Source of the DNA: Euperipatoides rowelli | Taxonomy: Eukaryota; Onychophora; Udeonychophora; Euonychophora; Peripatopsidae | Assembly: GCA_003024985.2 (NCBI GenBank) | Contig: PXIH01S0004997.1 | Strand: one strand, 5' to 3' | DNA length: 13,720 bases | Part shown: piece by piece, positions 1 to 8,775 of the stretch | How the letters are laid out: each line of letters opens with the position of its first letter | Position numbering within the stretch: position 1 is the first letter of the stretch | Notes under the pieces: model-generated | The model's database searches: none | What the model was told of the DNA's origin: nothing | The model's input: only the letters and a program-made list of their open reading frames with translations | Position numbers and translations under genes: made by a program

Positions 1-269
1 TCAGCCTGCTTATTTCGAGTTGCTTTTATAAAAAGTTAAAAACCACCGACTGCAAAAAAAATAAATAAAGCTTTGAATCACTGATCTACATTCTGATTGG
101 TCTGTAAAGGAAACGGCGCCATTCTGGTCTGACAACCAGAGACTAGCCAACCACTATTAATGGAATCGGCGCAAGATTTTTCTGCCAAAAACATCATAAG
201 TCAGATTGATAATTGACATTGGCATTAAAAGTCAAAATTTGATGTATTTATGGACCGAATATAAAAAAA
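1..269. other. No gene recognised at the left edge
   Basis: No open frame or RNA gene is recognisable here. A GGCGCCATTCT word at 113-123 recurs at 8208-8218, and this stretch is less AT-rich than its surroundings (90-180). Confidence 0.5.
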
Positions 270-350
270 TGATTAATTAAACAAGTATTTTCATACAAAA
301 ATACACATAAATCAATGAAGTTGAAATAGACATTGATAAACCACTTTAAT
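270..350 (+). repeat. Direct repeat copy A
   Basis: TGATTAATTAAACAA.TATTTT, then ACATAAATCAAT and CATTGATAAACCACTTTAAT, occurs here and again at 1637-1714 in the same orientation. The middle is diverged. It may be part of an old dispersed repeat; no ends are recognisable. Confidence 0.65.
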
Positions 351-380
351 GTGGAAAGAATTTGTTTTTTGTTCAAACAC

Positions 381-465
381 AGACTGGACAATCAGTTTTG
401 TCTTATCATTCTTTTTTATGTGTATTTTCAGAGTATGGAGAAAGTAGAAATATCTATCGGCGAAC
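381..465 (+). repeat. Dispersed copy of the ~100-bp unit seen in tandem at 9303-9640
   Basis: It shares GGACAATCAGTTTTGTCTTA, then a T-rich tract, TATTTTCAGAGTATGGAGAAA and GAAATATCTATC with the three units near 9.3-9.6 kb, in the same order and on the same strand, almost 9 kb away. It overlaps the exon-like segment at 432-530. Confidence 0.65.
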
Positions 466-530
466 TACCTGGCAAATTGAAGCTAGAGTTAAATTCAAGT
501 TACTCATTTCAATGCAGGGTATTATGCAAA
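432..530 (+). CDS. Exon-like 33-codon open segment of unknown product
   Basis: A pyrimidine-rich tract ends in TGTATTTTCAG (AG 430-431), is followed by 99 open bases, and ends at the strong donor consensus CAAA|GTGAGT (531-536). The open frame is phase 0 at both ends and reads SMEKVEISIGELPGKLKLEL then NSSYSFQCRVLCK. I do not recognise the family with confidence; 'V.IG..LP..L...L...S....CR.L' is faintly reminiscent of BEN-type modules, but this is only an impression. The first 14 codons and the preceding intron-like tract are related to the repeat units at 9303-9640, so this could instead be one copy of a dispersed repeat that happens to look like an exon. It lies on the strand opposite the SAM gene. 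Confidence 0.35.
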
Positions 531-535
531 GTGAG

Positions 536-2092
536 TATTCATAAGGATGAAAGCAAACCAGAAGTGTACTAAAGGGGGAGGAGCTTCCATCTCCAACTTT
601 GATTGAAAGTCCAAACATTGGGAAATTTTGTGTTGGCAGTTGGGAAAACACAACTGAAGAAGGAAATAACTGTTTAATAGTTTGGAATTTGAGGAGTCAA
701 GAGTTGGGAAATTTCTCTCCCCCCCACCATTCCCCAATAAAATTCTCTAGCTTCAGCCCGGCGGTAAACACAGGCATTCAGCCACAATTCTATTCATAGG
801 CGTGCATTTTTAAACAACAATGACGGAATATCCATTTAAGAAACAAAGATATGGTTTAAATTAAAAGCAAGGTGTTCACCCTTCTCATTTTTTTTAGAAG
901 GAACGCTTAAACATGGCTCAAAATAATCCGTAAAATGTATTCCATTATTCTCAATTCAAATTCTCAAGCCATTTTTTTTACACTTCTCAAACATTTAATC
1001 ACTTAAATTACAATAGGGATTGCCGTTCATTTCTAATTACTTGGTCTTTTAAAAGACAATATTATTTTGGCAGAGATTTAGATAGAACTAGCCTACAATT
1101 TGTAAAAATGGAGAAATAATATCTCCCTATGAATAAAAGCAAAAAATTCTGAGTTAAATCAAATTAGATAATTTAAAAAACAAAAAATNAACAGTTTTTA
1201 TTTGCATTAAAAAATATAATCTCTAAGAATGTTTAAGAAATATTATTAAAAACTTTGGAAATAATAGTTAATTTGTTCTCGTTACAGTAGGCTTAAAAGC
1301 CTCCCGGAGGTTTTTTTTTCTTAAAATTGAGTTCAATCCCAAGAATTACCACAAAATTTTATGGATTTTATATTGATGCTAAGAAAGTAACTTTTTTCCT
1401 CTGTTTTTTTTTTTCTTCTTCAAAACTTTCTACGGCAACACTTTTGTTGACTATTTTTCTAAACAATAATGTAATGAATAGCGTCTGGGTCCCAGATATG
1501 CATTTCCTCCAGCCCCAAAACTACTGAGATTTTATCCTTTGAACTGCGTCAAATTGATGTCAGTTTAGAGATTTTAATTTTTATAATCAACATAGAAACT
1601 TGCAAATTTTTATGTTTCAGTTTAAATTTTCCAAACTGATTAATTAAACAAATATTTTTAGGTAAAACTAAACATAAATCAATTAAAAAAAAATCATTGA
1701 TAAACCACTTTAATAAAAGGCATTTAGTAGCTTAATATGAATATTTATTGTTTTCATAATTTTTAGTTATCAAGTTTTCATAATCCATATGAAATTGTCG
1801 TCAATTAATTTTGTTTTAGATCAAGGTGTAAAATAGCAGCTACTGAACAATTAAATACAATGCAGCTTAATCCATGATTTGGTCAATGGTAAATAAGAGG
1901 CAGGGATGGGGGAGGCTATCAAAGTTAAATAAACAAAAAAAAAAAAAAAAAACTCAGGTGTAAAAAAATTTCATTATGCGTTACAAGATGATTTTAACAT
2001 TCCAGACTACAAGGCATGTTTTTATTTCAACAATATAGTCATTAGCTTATAATGTATAATAGGATAAGGAAAAGAAAATAATGAAATCTTAC
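536..2092. other. Non-coding AT-rich stretch downstream of the visible SAM exons
   Basis: Apart from direct repeat copy B and a run of 18 A at 1935-1952, I see no gene. Small open frames at 599-799, 1327-1527 and on the minus strand at 454-737 have low-complexity or composition-driven translations. There is an ambiguous base at 1189. On the minus strand this should be the start of the next intron of the SAM gene; I found no following exon matching the family before the window ends. Confidence 0.6.
1637..1714 (+). repeat. Direct repeat copy B
   Basis: This is the second copy of the repeat at 270-350, about 1.37 kb downstream. It shares a 15-base start TGATTAATTAAACAA and a 20-base end ATTGATAAACCACTTTAAT. 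Similarity does not extend clearly beyond these limits. Confidence 0.65.
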
Positions 2093-2389
2093 ATTTCTAC
2101 AAATTGTGACATATGGTCATACAGCGTGTTGATCATTTTGATTTTTTCTAAATGAGTAATTTCTCGCCGTTGATTTAAAACCATCTGGATATCAGGTGGA
2201 AATGTAGGTAAAGTGAAATGCAGAGGCCACTGATTGGCTTCGGACCATGCCCAAGCTGCTTCATTATCAGACTGCTGTGAAGTTTCTGCATATTCAATCT
2301 TGACAGGAGAAACCACACTACAAGATTGCCAAGTATTAGTAACTTCTTGTACCGGAGAAGGTGGGACCGCAACCACAGATGACATTGGC
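2093..2389 (-). CDS. SAM-domain protein (SAMD3-like), downstream exon
   Basis: The acceptor is CTTTTAAG (AG at 2391-2390) behind a T-rich tract. The 297-nt exon is 1 + 98 codons + 2, and the donor is AT|GTAAGA (2092-2087). Its first base G completes the Glu codon begun in the exon ending at 8592, giving ...NND-E-PMSSVVAVPP. Residues 1-45 are Ser/Pro/Gln-rich linker. From residue about 46 it reads AWAWSEANQWPLHFTLP then TFPPDIQMVL and a basic helical stretch ending LYDHMSQFVE. The 'F.LP.FP..I...L' block followed by a charged helix resembles the segment C-terminal to the SAM domain in SAMD3 and related SAM proteins of fish and invertebrates; that link is from memory, not a search. Reading through the donor meets TAA, so the 98-codon open frame with ATG and stop is misleading as a stand-alone gene. 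The gene continues beyond the left end. Confidence 0.8.
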
Positions 2390-3151
2390 CTTAAAAGTAA
2401 AAACAGAAAACATTTTATTGGTAAGGAATACTATTATTATTATAGGTTCATTAAAAAAAAAAATCAGAAATTTACAATATGGCATAAGCAATTTTTAAGG
2501 AACATGGCACCTAAGGATGTGGATACTTTTACAAATTTAGTTACATTTTTTTATAAAAATTAAATTAGTAGGCCTAGTCCTAATTAAAGCGTAAGAATTC
2601 TAACGGGAGTCATAGCCTCACATGAGTTAAGAGTCAAATTACCATAAATTATTTATTCATTGGTTTTAACATTTAAATAAATAAAGTAAAAAAAAAAAAA
2701 ATCTTTATAAACTGATTAATTGTTCAACGTTACTCATTTCACAATCACACTAAATGTCCAATCTAGTAATTCCTTGAATCAACATAATTCATATTAGAGT
2801 CCATTCGATTGAAACTTTAAATTCATGTCAAACAATTTTAAAATTTAACAGTTCTTGCTAAACGAACAGTTTTAAGCTTCTTAACGAACTTTTAAACAAT
2901 TGTTTTCACCATCTTTTCAGGCATTCCATTTCCATTGTTTGGCAATAACAAGCAAAAACGTTCCATAGATGTTGCAAACACAATTAGTTTTAATACTAGA
3001 ACCGTATCCAAATGGGAAAAGCTACATTAAACAAAATCATCGAAAGTGTAGAAGTAAAAGAAAGAAAAAAAAAGCATGAATAAATTGATTTCAAAGAGAT
3101 AATAATAGATGATAATCAACATAGAGTTTACAACACAAAAGGACTAATTAC

Positions 3152-3245
3152 CAGGGTTTATCGATATATAGGCTATCACTCGATATACAGTATATCCTGA
3201 TATACTGTATATCAACAAAAACAACTTTTTAAAGTGTTCAAGCCT
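3152..3245 (+). repeat. Left terminal inverted repeat region of the hAT element
   Basis: It begins CAGGG and contains nested short palindromes built from GATATAC/GTATATC (3180-3215), followed by AACAAAAACAA and TGTTCAA. The same order of words occurs in reverse complement at the right end. Alignment is imperfect with gaps, so I call it a degraded TIR rather than an exact one. Confidence 0.5.
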
Positions 3246-3620
3246 TTAAATTTATTATGACAAGAATAACTATCAAATAAGTACCTAATAATTTAACCGC
3301 TAAATATTTTATCAAGCTATTTACAGTAAATATATAAAATTTTATTTTTTAAATATTTTGTGAAAACAAAAATGCCAAATGTTCTCCTTGTGAGAGCAAA
3401 AGTTAAGACCAAAGAGGAATTTATTTTGTGTGGAGATAGCTCAGGTTAAAGGTGACTTTCCTATTTTATCAAAAGAGAAACTAAAATTAAAGTTTTGAAG
3501 TCCCCTTAACTGCAAAGTGAACAGTGTTCTCATCTGCAGTTCGCTTTCTCTTGAGTATAATATCATTTAGATTTAGAAGAGGTAATTTTTTGTTTGATTT
3601 TTTTTTCTTTTCTATTTAAC

Positions 3621-5640
3621 ATGCCAAAGTACAAAGACCCAATTTGGAATAAATTTGATTAGCCCAGTAATAGTGGAAAATGTGCAATTTGTAAAAAGTG
3701 TAAAAAAAAAGAAATGCATGGCATAACTCTCAGAGACTTCTATAACACTACAAAAAAATGTGCAGCACCCATATCTGAAGATGAGTGTGAAATTGAAAGC
3801 AAAAGCCAAGATATATTATTACAAAGCAATCCACAAAACATTTCTGCTAAAAACTAAAAGACAATATCAATTTGATAAGTAGCCCAAGTTACTTTATACA
3901 TATTATGCTAAATAAGAATTTATTTTTATTTAGTTTGTCACTTTGTTTTAATTGTTAACAACCGGTATAATATTTTTAAATCTATGTACTATTTCTGACT
4001 TAAGATTAAACTTGTACAAGTGTTTGACATTTGAATTTATATGAAATTTAAAAACAGTTTGCTTTCTATACTCTAATACTTTATAAGGCTACATTCATTG
4101 ATAAAAATTATAATTACAAAAAATTTATTGTAAAATTATGAAAAAAAACTATAATATTTTTTTATATATATTGCAGCTTCTGAATCTACTGTTCCAATGG
4201 AGAAAAAAACTAGAAAGTCTGTGATTAAAGTTTCAAAGGATGAAGGTGTAATTTTTATATCCAAATCATATTCGTCAACAAGTTGGAAATTTTGTTATGC
4301 TACAAACAAACCATTTAATCATGCATCACATAAAGAATTTGTAAAAATGTGCAAGCTCATGAGACCAGGATATGAACCTCCATCACCATATCTAATTGCA
4401 GGCAAAGTATTAAACTATGTGTATGATTCAGTTTTGGATGAATACAAGGAAAAGCTGAAAGGAGAAACTGTACAATGTGACTTGATGGGTGGTCAAATAT
4501 TCACAATGAGCATCTTATATGTTGTTCAGTTATGACCCAGTATGGACAGTCTGTTTTGGTAGAAACTGATGATACATCCAGCTATTCCCACATAGCAGAA
4601 TAATTCAAAGAGATGGCAATAAAATCTATTAAAGAGTGTGAAAATTCATGTGGCGTAAAAGTTTTGTGACAGACAACACAGGAAATGTGGCGAAAATGCA
4701 TAGAGAGCTGGAAGCAATAACAAAGTTGATATTATTCAAGTATGGCTGTTCTGCTCTTTTATTAAATCTGTTAGCAGATGGTGTTCAGTTAAATGACAGC
4801 ATCAAGAAGATAATAAAATCTTTAGAAACAATCAATCTACCAGCTGCATGGCATAAAGCAGCTAAAAAGAAAAAAATATGTGATGTGATGCCTCAGGAGT
4901 TTAGATGTAATTCTGTAATTTCATAAAATCATACCTTGACAACAGAGGAAATACAGTAGATGTGCCAAGATCACAAGGAAGACATTGATAAGGACATACC
5001 AGTATTTCCTATTGTAAATGAAACCACATTACCATAGATGCTCAGAATTTCATGAGCGCACAATACCGATAGCTATGGAATTAGATAGAGTTCAACAGGA
5101 TCATGCAATTATTTGATGTAGAAATATGGCACAAGTTAAAAAATGATCTACATAATCAACCACAGATTGTAAAGAAACATTTTGTAAAACGTAGAAATAT
5201 GGCATTAGATTCAGAGCACTTTCTAGAAAATACATGTGTGATCATAATTTAACTGATGAATAAAAAGAATCAGCTTTTGGATATCTGAATTCAGTAACTC
5301 CTAATTTCATCCTAATTGTAATCATTCTAACAACTGTTAGTCCACCCTTCCCATATTAGCTGTTTAGTAAACAGTCATGTACTATCCCTCCAATGGAAAT
5401 CAGTCAACTTTTCATAAGATAATGCATGGTTTGATTGGGAAACACTGAAAGAGAGCTGGTTACACATTTGTGTGAAAGGTTCTTGACAGCAGTTGCAGGA
5501 ACTCATTTTTTATAAGTTTTGTTCTATTCAATCAAAATTAAGAAATCATTTGGGAAATGAAAAGGAAAATAAACTCACATTCTTGTTGAAATATATGAAC
5601 CAAAATTTTTGCAAGAAAAATCCAAATCTAAATTAGATTT
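3621..5640 (+). pseudogene. hAT transposase pseudogene (BED finger, catalytic core, C-terminal dimerisation region)
   Basis: Segments in order are as follows. 3621-3857 starts MPKYKDPIWNKFD, is broken by TAG at 3660, and has GKCAIC and ITLRDFY: a BED-type zinc finger with its two Cys kept but the expected His pair lost. A likely intron ends at TTGCAG (AG 4175-4176). 4177-4480 reads FCYATNKPFNH.. and LMRPGYEPPSPYL, the hAT N-terminal block. A one-base frame change near 4475-4481 follows, then LDGWSNIHNEH with the first catalytic Asp, stopped at 4601. 4648-4926 holds FVTDNTGNVAKM (second acidic site), YGCSALLLNLLAD and LPAAWHKAAKKKK. After further breaks come VEIWHKLKNDLHNQP (about 5118-5250), ESAFGYLNSVTPNF (5267-5360), SKQSCTIPPME and finally SIQSKLRNHLGNEKENK.LTF (5523-5600), the tail that follows the ERVFS motif in related transposases. 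At least two frameshifts and several stops make it inactive. Confidence 0.88.
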
Positions 5641-6241
5641 GGCCAGAGTCTGAAGATGTTGTAAATCAGAATCTGGAGATATCCTGATTTGGAATTGAGA
5701 AATACTGCACTATTGGAAGCGTTCAAAATCTCTTTTCTGCATTGTGTCAAGTGATTTAGATTAGTAGATTCAACAGTTATTTTATCTTAGCTCTGCCAGT
5801 GCTATTCTGAGGTTCTTTTGTACTTTTGTATTCTGTTGTGTTCTGGCAAGTTAGGCTATTCGTTTGTCAAGTAATATGAAAAATATAAACTGTTTAATAA
5901 ATTATAATTGGATTTTATTTTACTTTTTCAGAATTGAAAAAAAAAAGTTTTATTTAAAAAATTATTTTATCATTAAGTAGGCTACTAACACTGTATATAC
6001 AAAACATCCCTGTAACTAATACTTAAGCATTAAACTGTAGCCTACTATGGAAGTTGTAGTTTATTTCATTATCTTGCATTTGTAGTATAAAAATGTTTTA
6101 TTATTAGGATTTATCATGTTAAACAGATAATATATTACAAACTTGTAATGAGCGTGCAAATTGGGCTCAATATAAAATTAAATTACTATTTTTACAAATA
6201 TGCTTCCTAGCCCAAACAAGGATGTGGAAACATTTACATTA

Positions 6242-7228
6242 CAGGGCTAGCAGGGACAATTCAAAGAAAAACAGGAATAAAAGTAGGAATTTTAGAGCCA
6301 AAAAGTAGGAAAAATAAGGAATTCTAGGAAACCTTGAACAGTACTAGATTTGGGCAAAATCATGGAACGGAGCTCTAATGACAGGGGGAGGAGGAATTAC
6401 TAATATTGTCTATTTGATGCAAGTTTTACCACTAAATAAAAATTCAGTAGTTTTGGACTTAATTTTAAGTAGCTAATAATAATAATAATAATTACCATAG
6501 AAACAAAGGTTACCATACATGTATTGTAAAAAAAAAACTTTTATTTTAAACTTAAGCTTTAAAAAAAAAAAACATGGCATAGCCCATTGACAAATCAAAC
6601 TTTGACAGTCAATTGTTCCTTTTTTTTATTGATCTAAACTGACCTCCTAAATCTCTTGTTTTCAGTTGAATATCGTTTAGACATTTAATGCGTTCCTTGT
6701 ATTCGAACTAGCTTCAATTATAGATTTAGCAAACGATACTTCTTTCATGTCTTTTATTGCTATAGCATTTTGTAAGCCAGATGAGTTTACAATCGTCATC
6801 AAGTATGGTTAACACAGTAGCCAACAGTCTTATGTTTTATAGCGAGGAGCAAAGAAATTAATGAATGTCCAGATATTTTATTTATTTATTCTAAGAATGT
6901 AAACTCGTAAAGAATGCAAATTAAAATGTTTATAAAAGAAAAACTACATGAAAATTAGTTACTTTAATTTTCAAAATACTTAGTGGTTGAGTTGACTCTT
7001 ACTGTATGATTAGTGGTTATTAATGTTACATCGAGTTCATCATCGAGTTTGAGTGTTGACCAGCAAAGTTGTGAATGTGACTGCATAATCTCAGAAATTG
7101 GTCTGCTGTTTTGTAACTTTTAACATTTTATTACTACCTTACTCTATTTTGTCAAAAAATTTAAAAAGTAGGAAAAAAATAAGGAAAATAAAGAGCCTTT
7201 TGGAAAAATAGGAGCGCTGCTATCCCTG
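6242..7228. mobile_element. Nested non-autonomous hAT-like element
   Basis: The left end CAGGGCTAGCAGGGAC (6242-6257) and the reverse complement of the right end CAGGGATAGCAGCGCTCC (7228-7211) share the CAGGG(c/a)TAGCAG tip, a hAT-style terminus. Both ends are followed by related 'agtaggaaaaataagga'-type purine-rich sequence, in inverse order. The 6-bp ACATTA flanks both sides (6236-6241 and 7229-7234), a plausible target duplication, though shorter than the 8 bp usual for hAT. There is no transposase coding capacity inside the 987 bp, so it would be non-autonomous. It contains an (AAT)6 microsatellite. Similarity extends outward past the CAGGG tips (AACAAGGATGT on both sides, inverted), which complicates the placement of the true ends. 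Confidence 0.5.
6475..6492. repeat. (AAT)6 microsatellite
   Basis: Six perfect AAT units lie within the nested hAT-like element. Confidence 0.9.
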
Positions 7229-7344
7229 ACATTACTTCTACATCCTTGTTTTAGGCTAATAAATCAAATGTGTAGCCTGAAGTGGTTCTTGGGGTTCTAA
7301 TAGTAATTATTTTCATTTTGCACAGATAAACAGAAAATAAGTAT

Positions 7345-7463
7345 ATGTGTTTGAACATTTTTGTGATATACTGTATACTGTATATCAATTTCTTGAAATG
7401 TATGATATACAGTAGCCTATATCATAAATATCTGATAGCTTGATATTTATACAGCACACCCAT
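7345..7463 (-). repeat. Right terminal inverted repeat region of the hAT element
   Basis: Its reverse complement runs TGGGTGTGCTGTATAAATATC, AGCTATCA, GATATAGGCTACTGTATATC, GATATACAGTATACAGTATA, CACAAAAA and TGTTCAAAC, matching the order of motifs at the left end. It contains direct and inverted copies of ATACTGTATA. The outer tip (CCCAT on the plus strand) departs from the expected CCCTG, consistent with age or a misplaced end. Confidence 0.5.
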
Positions 7464-7894
7464 TCTAGTCATTATATCACTACTATAAAGGATGTACTTA
7501 GGAAATGAGGTAAGACTTAAATTCTTAATATTTTGGCAAAAACTTTTCTTACTGCAAAATAATAAAATCCAGCTGTTCAAATAAAAACATTCTCAGCATG
7601 CCATTTCATTAATAAAATCTTATTTATATCAGTAATTCAGTTAAGTGTTTTTGCTTAATAGGAACTAATTAATGTTCTATGCAGCAATTTAATTAATCAA
7701 TGTAAGCACCTTGTAAAATTAAGCATTCAGTACTGAAGGTTAGGTTATATATTGTTAAACTATGATGTTCATCCAATTTATTCTATGCAGTACCATTAAT
7801 TCTGTGGTTTATACAGTTTGTTTTAAGCAAAAAAATATTCTAACTTAGAATGCCGATCAAGTGTGCATGACACATCATTCTTTCAGGGGATAAG

Positions 7895-7905
7895 GAGATG
7901 GCGCC
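7895..7905 (+). promoter_or_regulatory. YY1-like site
   Basis: GAGATGGCGCC resembles the YY1 consensus AANATGGCGNC (one mismatch). It lies at the left edge of a CpG-rich patch inside intron 2. Motif match only; function is inferred. Confidence 0.3.
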
Positions 7906-8058
7906 GTGCTAGTAAACTTTAGATTTACCACAATGCACTTCAAAACTGCACAGGCAAACTTGTTTGGCTATAGTCAGAATTCGTTAAAATACTGTTTTTC
8001 AAAACACGCACTTATATCGGTTACATGGAAACACTCTTATCAATCTTCGATAAGGTAA

Positions 8059-8072
8059 ACACTAGGGGGCGC
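8059..8072 (+). promoter_or_regulatory. CTCF-like insulator motif
   Basis: ACACTAGGGGGCGC matches the CTCF core CCASYAGRKGGCRS at 13 of 14 positions; only the first base differs. In DNA this AT-rich such a match is unlikely by chance. It sits in the CpG-rich patch 7890-8220. CTCF binding to this core is conserved across bilaterians; occupancy here is inferred. Confidence 0.5.
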
Positions 8073-8591
8073 AGTTGCATGGCACAGCATGAATTTCTTT
8101 TTAAGAATGATCAAAAAGTTAAAGTGTGGCGAAGGTGCAATTGTTTGACGATTGCGCACTTTATCTAACTTTAGCAAAGAAATCAGGGTGGTCCGAATAT
8201 TGGGTGGGGCGCCATTCTATGTGAAAACAGTTTAATTTAAAAATAAAATACTAATTTTCAACAAATATTACAAGCAATAACAAAAAATATTACCTACTAA
8301 GTGTTCATTTTTAAATAGATTACCCAAAATTCAACTTGAATCTATCCAAGCTGAGTAACATTATATGTTCATGAGGTTGAACTTTTAAAGTTTAGCAATA
8401 CCCAAGAGATAATTCTAAAAGCAAATTAAAGTTAGGCATGCGCATGTTGTTATATTAAAGATTTTAGACAATTTTAAGTTACTAGTTTAGCAGTGACAAA
8501 TTTAGCCTAAGAGTAAACAAACTTTTGAAAGTTTAATTTTTTAGAAAAACATTTTAATTTAAATAGCCATGTTATCCTATAATGTACCTAC

Positions 8592-8775
8592 TCATCATTA
8601 TTGGAACTAGAGGAAGCTCCTTGGCCTTGTATCACATCATCTTCATCACTTTCTAGTTTACTTTTTTCACGATCTAATGCAGCAAGAAAGCATGCCTGGT
8701 GGCCAATCTTTGGCAGTAATTCTTTGATCATTCTATCATTTAAATGAAGTAAGGCCTCTCCATTCACTTCTTCAT
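8592..8775 (-). CDS. SAM-domain protein, exon carrying C-terminal half of the SAM domain and acidic linker
   Basis: The acceptor is a pyrimidine-rich tract ending CTGCTAG (AG at 8777-8776). The 184-nt exon is 2 + 60 codons + 2. Joined to the previous exon it reads ...FV-DEEVNGEALLHLNDRMIKE, then LLPKIGHQACFLAALDREKS. This is the classic second half of a SAM domain: the 'G-ALL-L' helix, then 'I-ELLPKIG', then the C-terminal 'FLAAL' helix. After residue 40 it becomes an acidic and Ser-rich linker (ESDEDDVIQGQGASSSSNND). The exon ends at GA|GTAGGT (donor 8591-8586). Reading on without splicing would give a stop (TAG), but splicing to the exon at 2389 completes a Glu codon and keeps frame. Domain assignment is from motif recognition, and phase agreement on both sides is direct from sequence. 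There is no sign of decay, so I take it as a functional exon. Confidence 0.85.

Larger units (their letters stand above)
3152..7463 (+). mobile_element. Decayed autonomous hAT-superfamily DNA transposon
   Basis: The internal part encodes a broken hAT transposase (see 3621-5640). Candidate ends are inverted and share structure. The left end starts CAGGGTTTATCGATATATAGG and has GGCTATCA, a run of TATACTGTATATC-type words, then CAACAAAAA and TGTTCAA. The reverse complement of 7345-7463 starts TGGGTGTGCTGTAT and has AGCTATCA, similar TATACAGTATATC words, then CACAAAAA and TGTTCAA. The CAGGG-type tip at the left is typical of hAT ends. Flanks ctaattac (3144-3151) and ctagtcat (7465-7472) match at 5 of 8 bases with only transitions between them, so they could be an aged 8-bp target duplication, but this is weak. 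The element lies in intron 2 of the SAM gene, in antisense. Exact ends are uncertain by several bases. Confidence 0.6.
7890..8220. promoter_or_regulatory. Locally CpG-rich patch in intron 2, candidate regulatory element
   Basis: This contains roughly ten CpGs (GGCGCCG, TATCGG, GGGGGCGC, GGCGAAGG, GACGATTGCGC, GGGGCGCC) in DNA where CpG is otherwise scarce, with the YY1-like and CTCF-like motifs inside. ATGGCGCC at 7898-7905 and GGCGCCAT at 8208-8215 are inverted copies, so a small inverted-repeat transposon is an alternative explanation. Confidence 0.35.
2390..8591 (-). other. Intron 2 of the SAM-domain gene (about 6.2 kb)
   Basis: It is bounded by a GTAGGT donor at 8591-8586 and an AG acceptor at 2391-2390, and it joins phase-2 exon ends in frame. 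It contains an antisense hAT transposon remnant, a nested hAT-like element and a CpG-rich patch with CTCF- and YY1-like sites. The stretch 2400-3150 is AT-rich with poly-A runs and shows no gene; 7470-7880 likewise shows nothing I can name. No additional in-frame exon is needed to connect the flanking exons. Confidence 0.7.

Noticed and set aside
599-799. 66-codon plus-strand frame and two overlapping minus-strand frames
   Set aside because: The translations contain homopolymer-derived residues, resemble no known protein, and lack supporting splice sites; none fits as the next SAM-gene exon.
1286-1320. AAGCCTCCCGGAGG followed by nine T, resembling a bacterial intrinsic terminator
   Set aside because: The surroundings are eukaryotic non-coding DNA with introns and transposons; there is no bacterial gene upstream, and the palindrome is short and imperfect.
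2234-2563. 109-codon plus-strand open frame
   Set aside because: It is the antisense of the SAM gene exon 2093-2389 plus AT-rich intron, ending in low-complexity residues, so I take it as a shadow.
3612-3809. 65-codon minus-strand open frame with hydrophobic residues, looking like a membrane peptide
   Set aside because: It is antisense to the hAT BED-finger segment, where A-rich codons on one strand give F-rich codons on the other.
8436-8447. GCATGCGCATG as an NRF1-like site
   Set aside because: Only half of the palindromic consensus is present, and it is isolated, not at a promoter.
8592-8594. Possible TAG stop at the end of the SAM exon
   Set aside because: The GTAGGT donor overlaps it and splicing to 2389 keeps phase into a conserved downstream block, so the exon is more likely internal. 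An alternative transcript ending here cannot be excluded.
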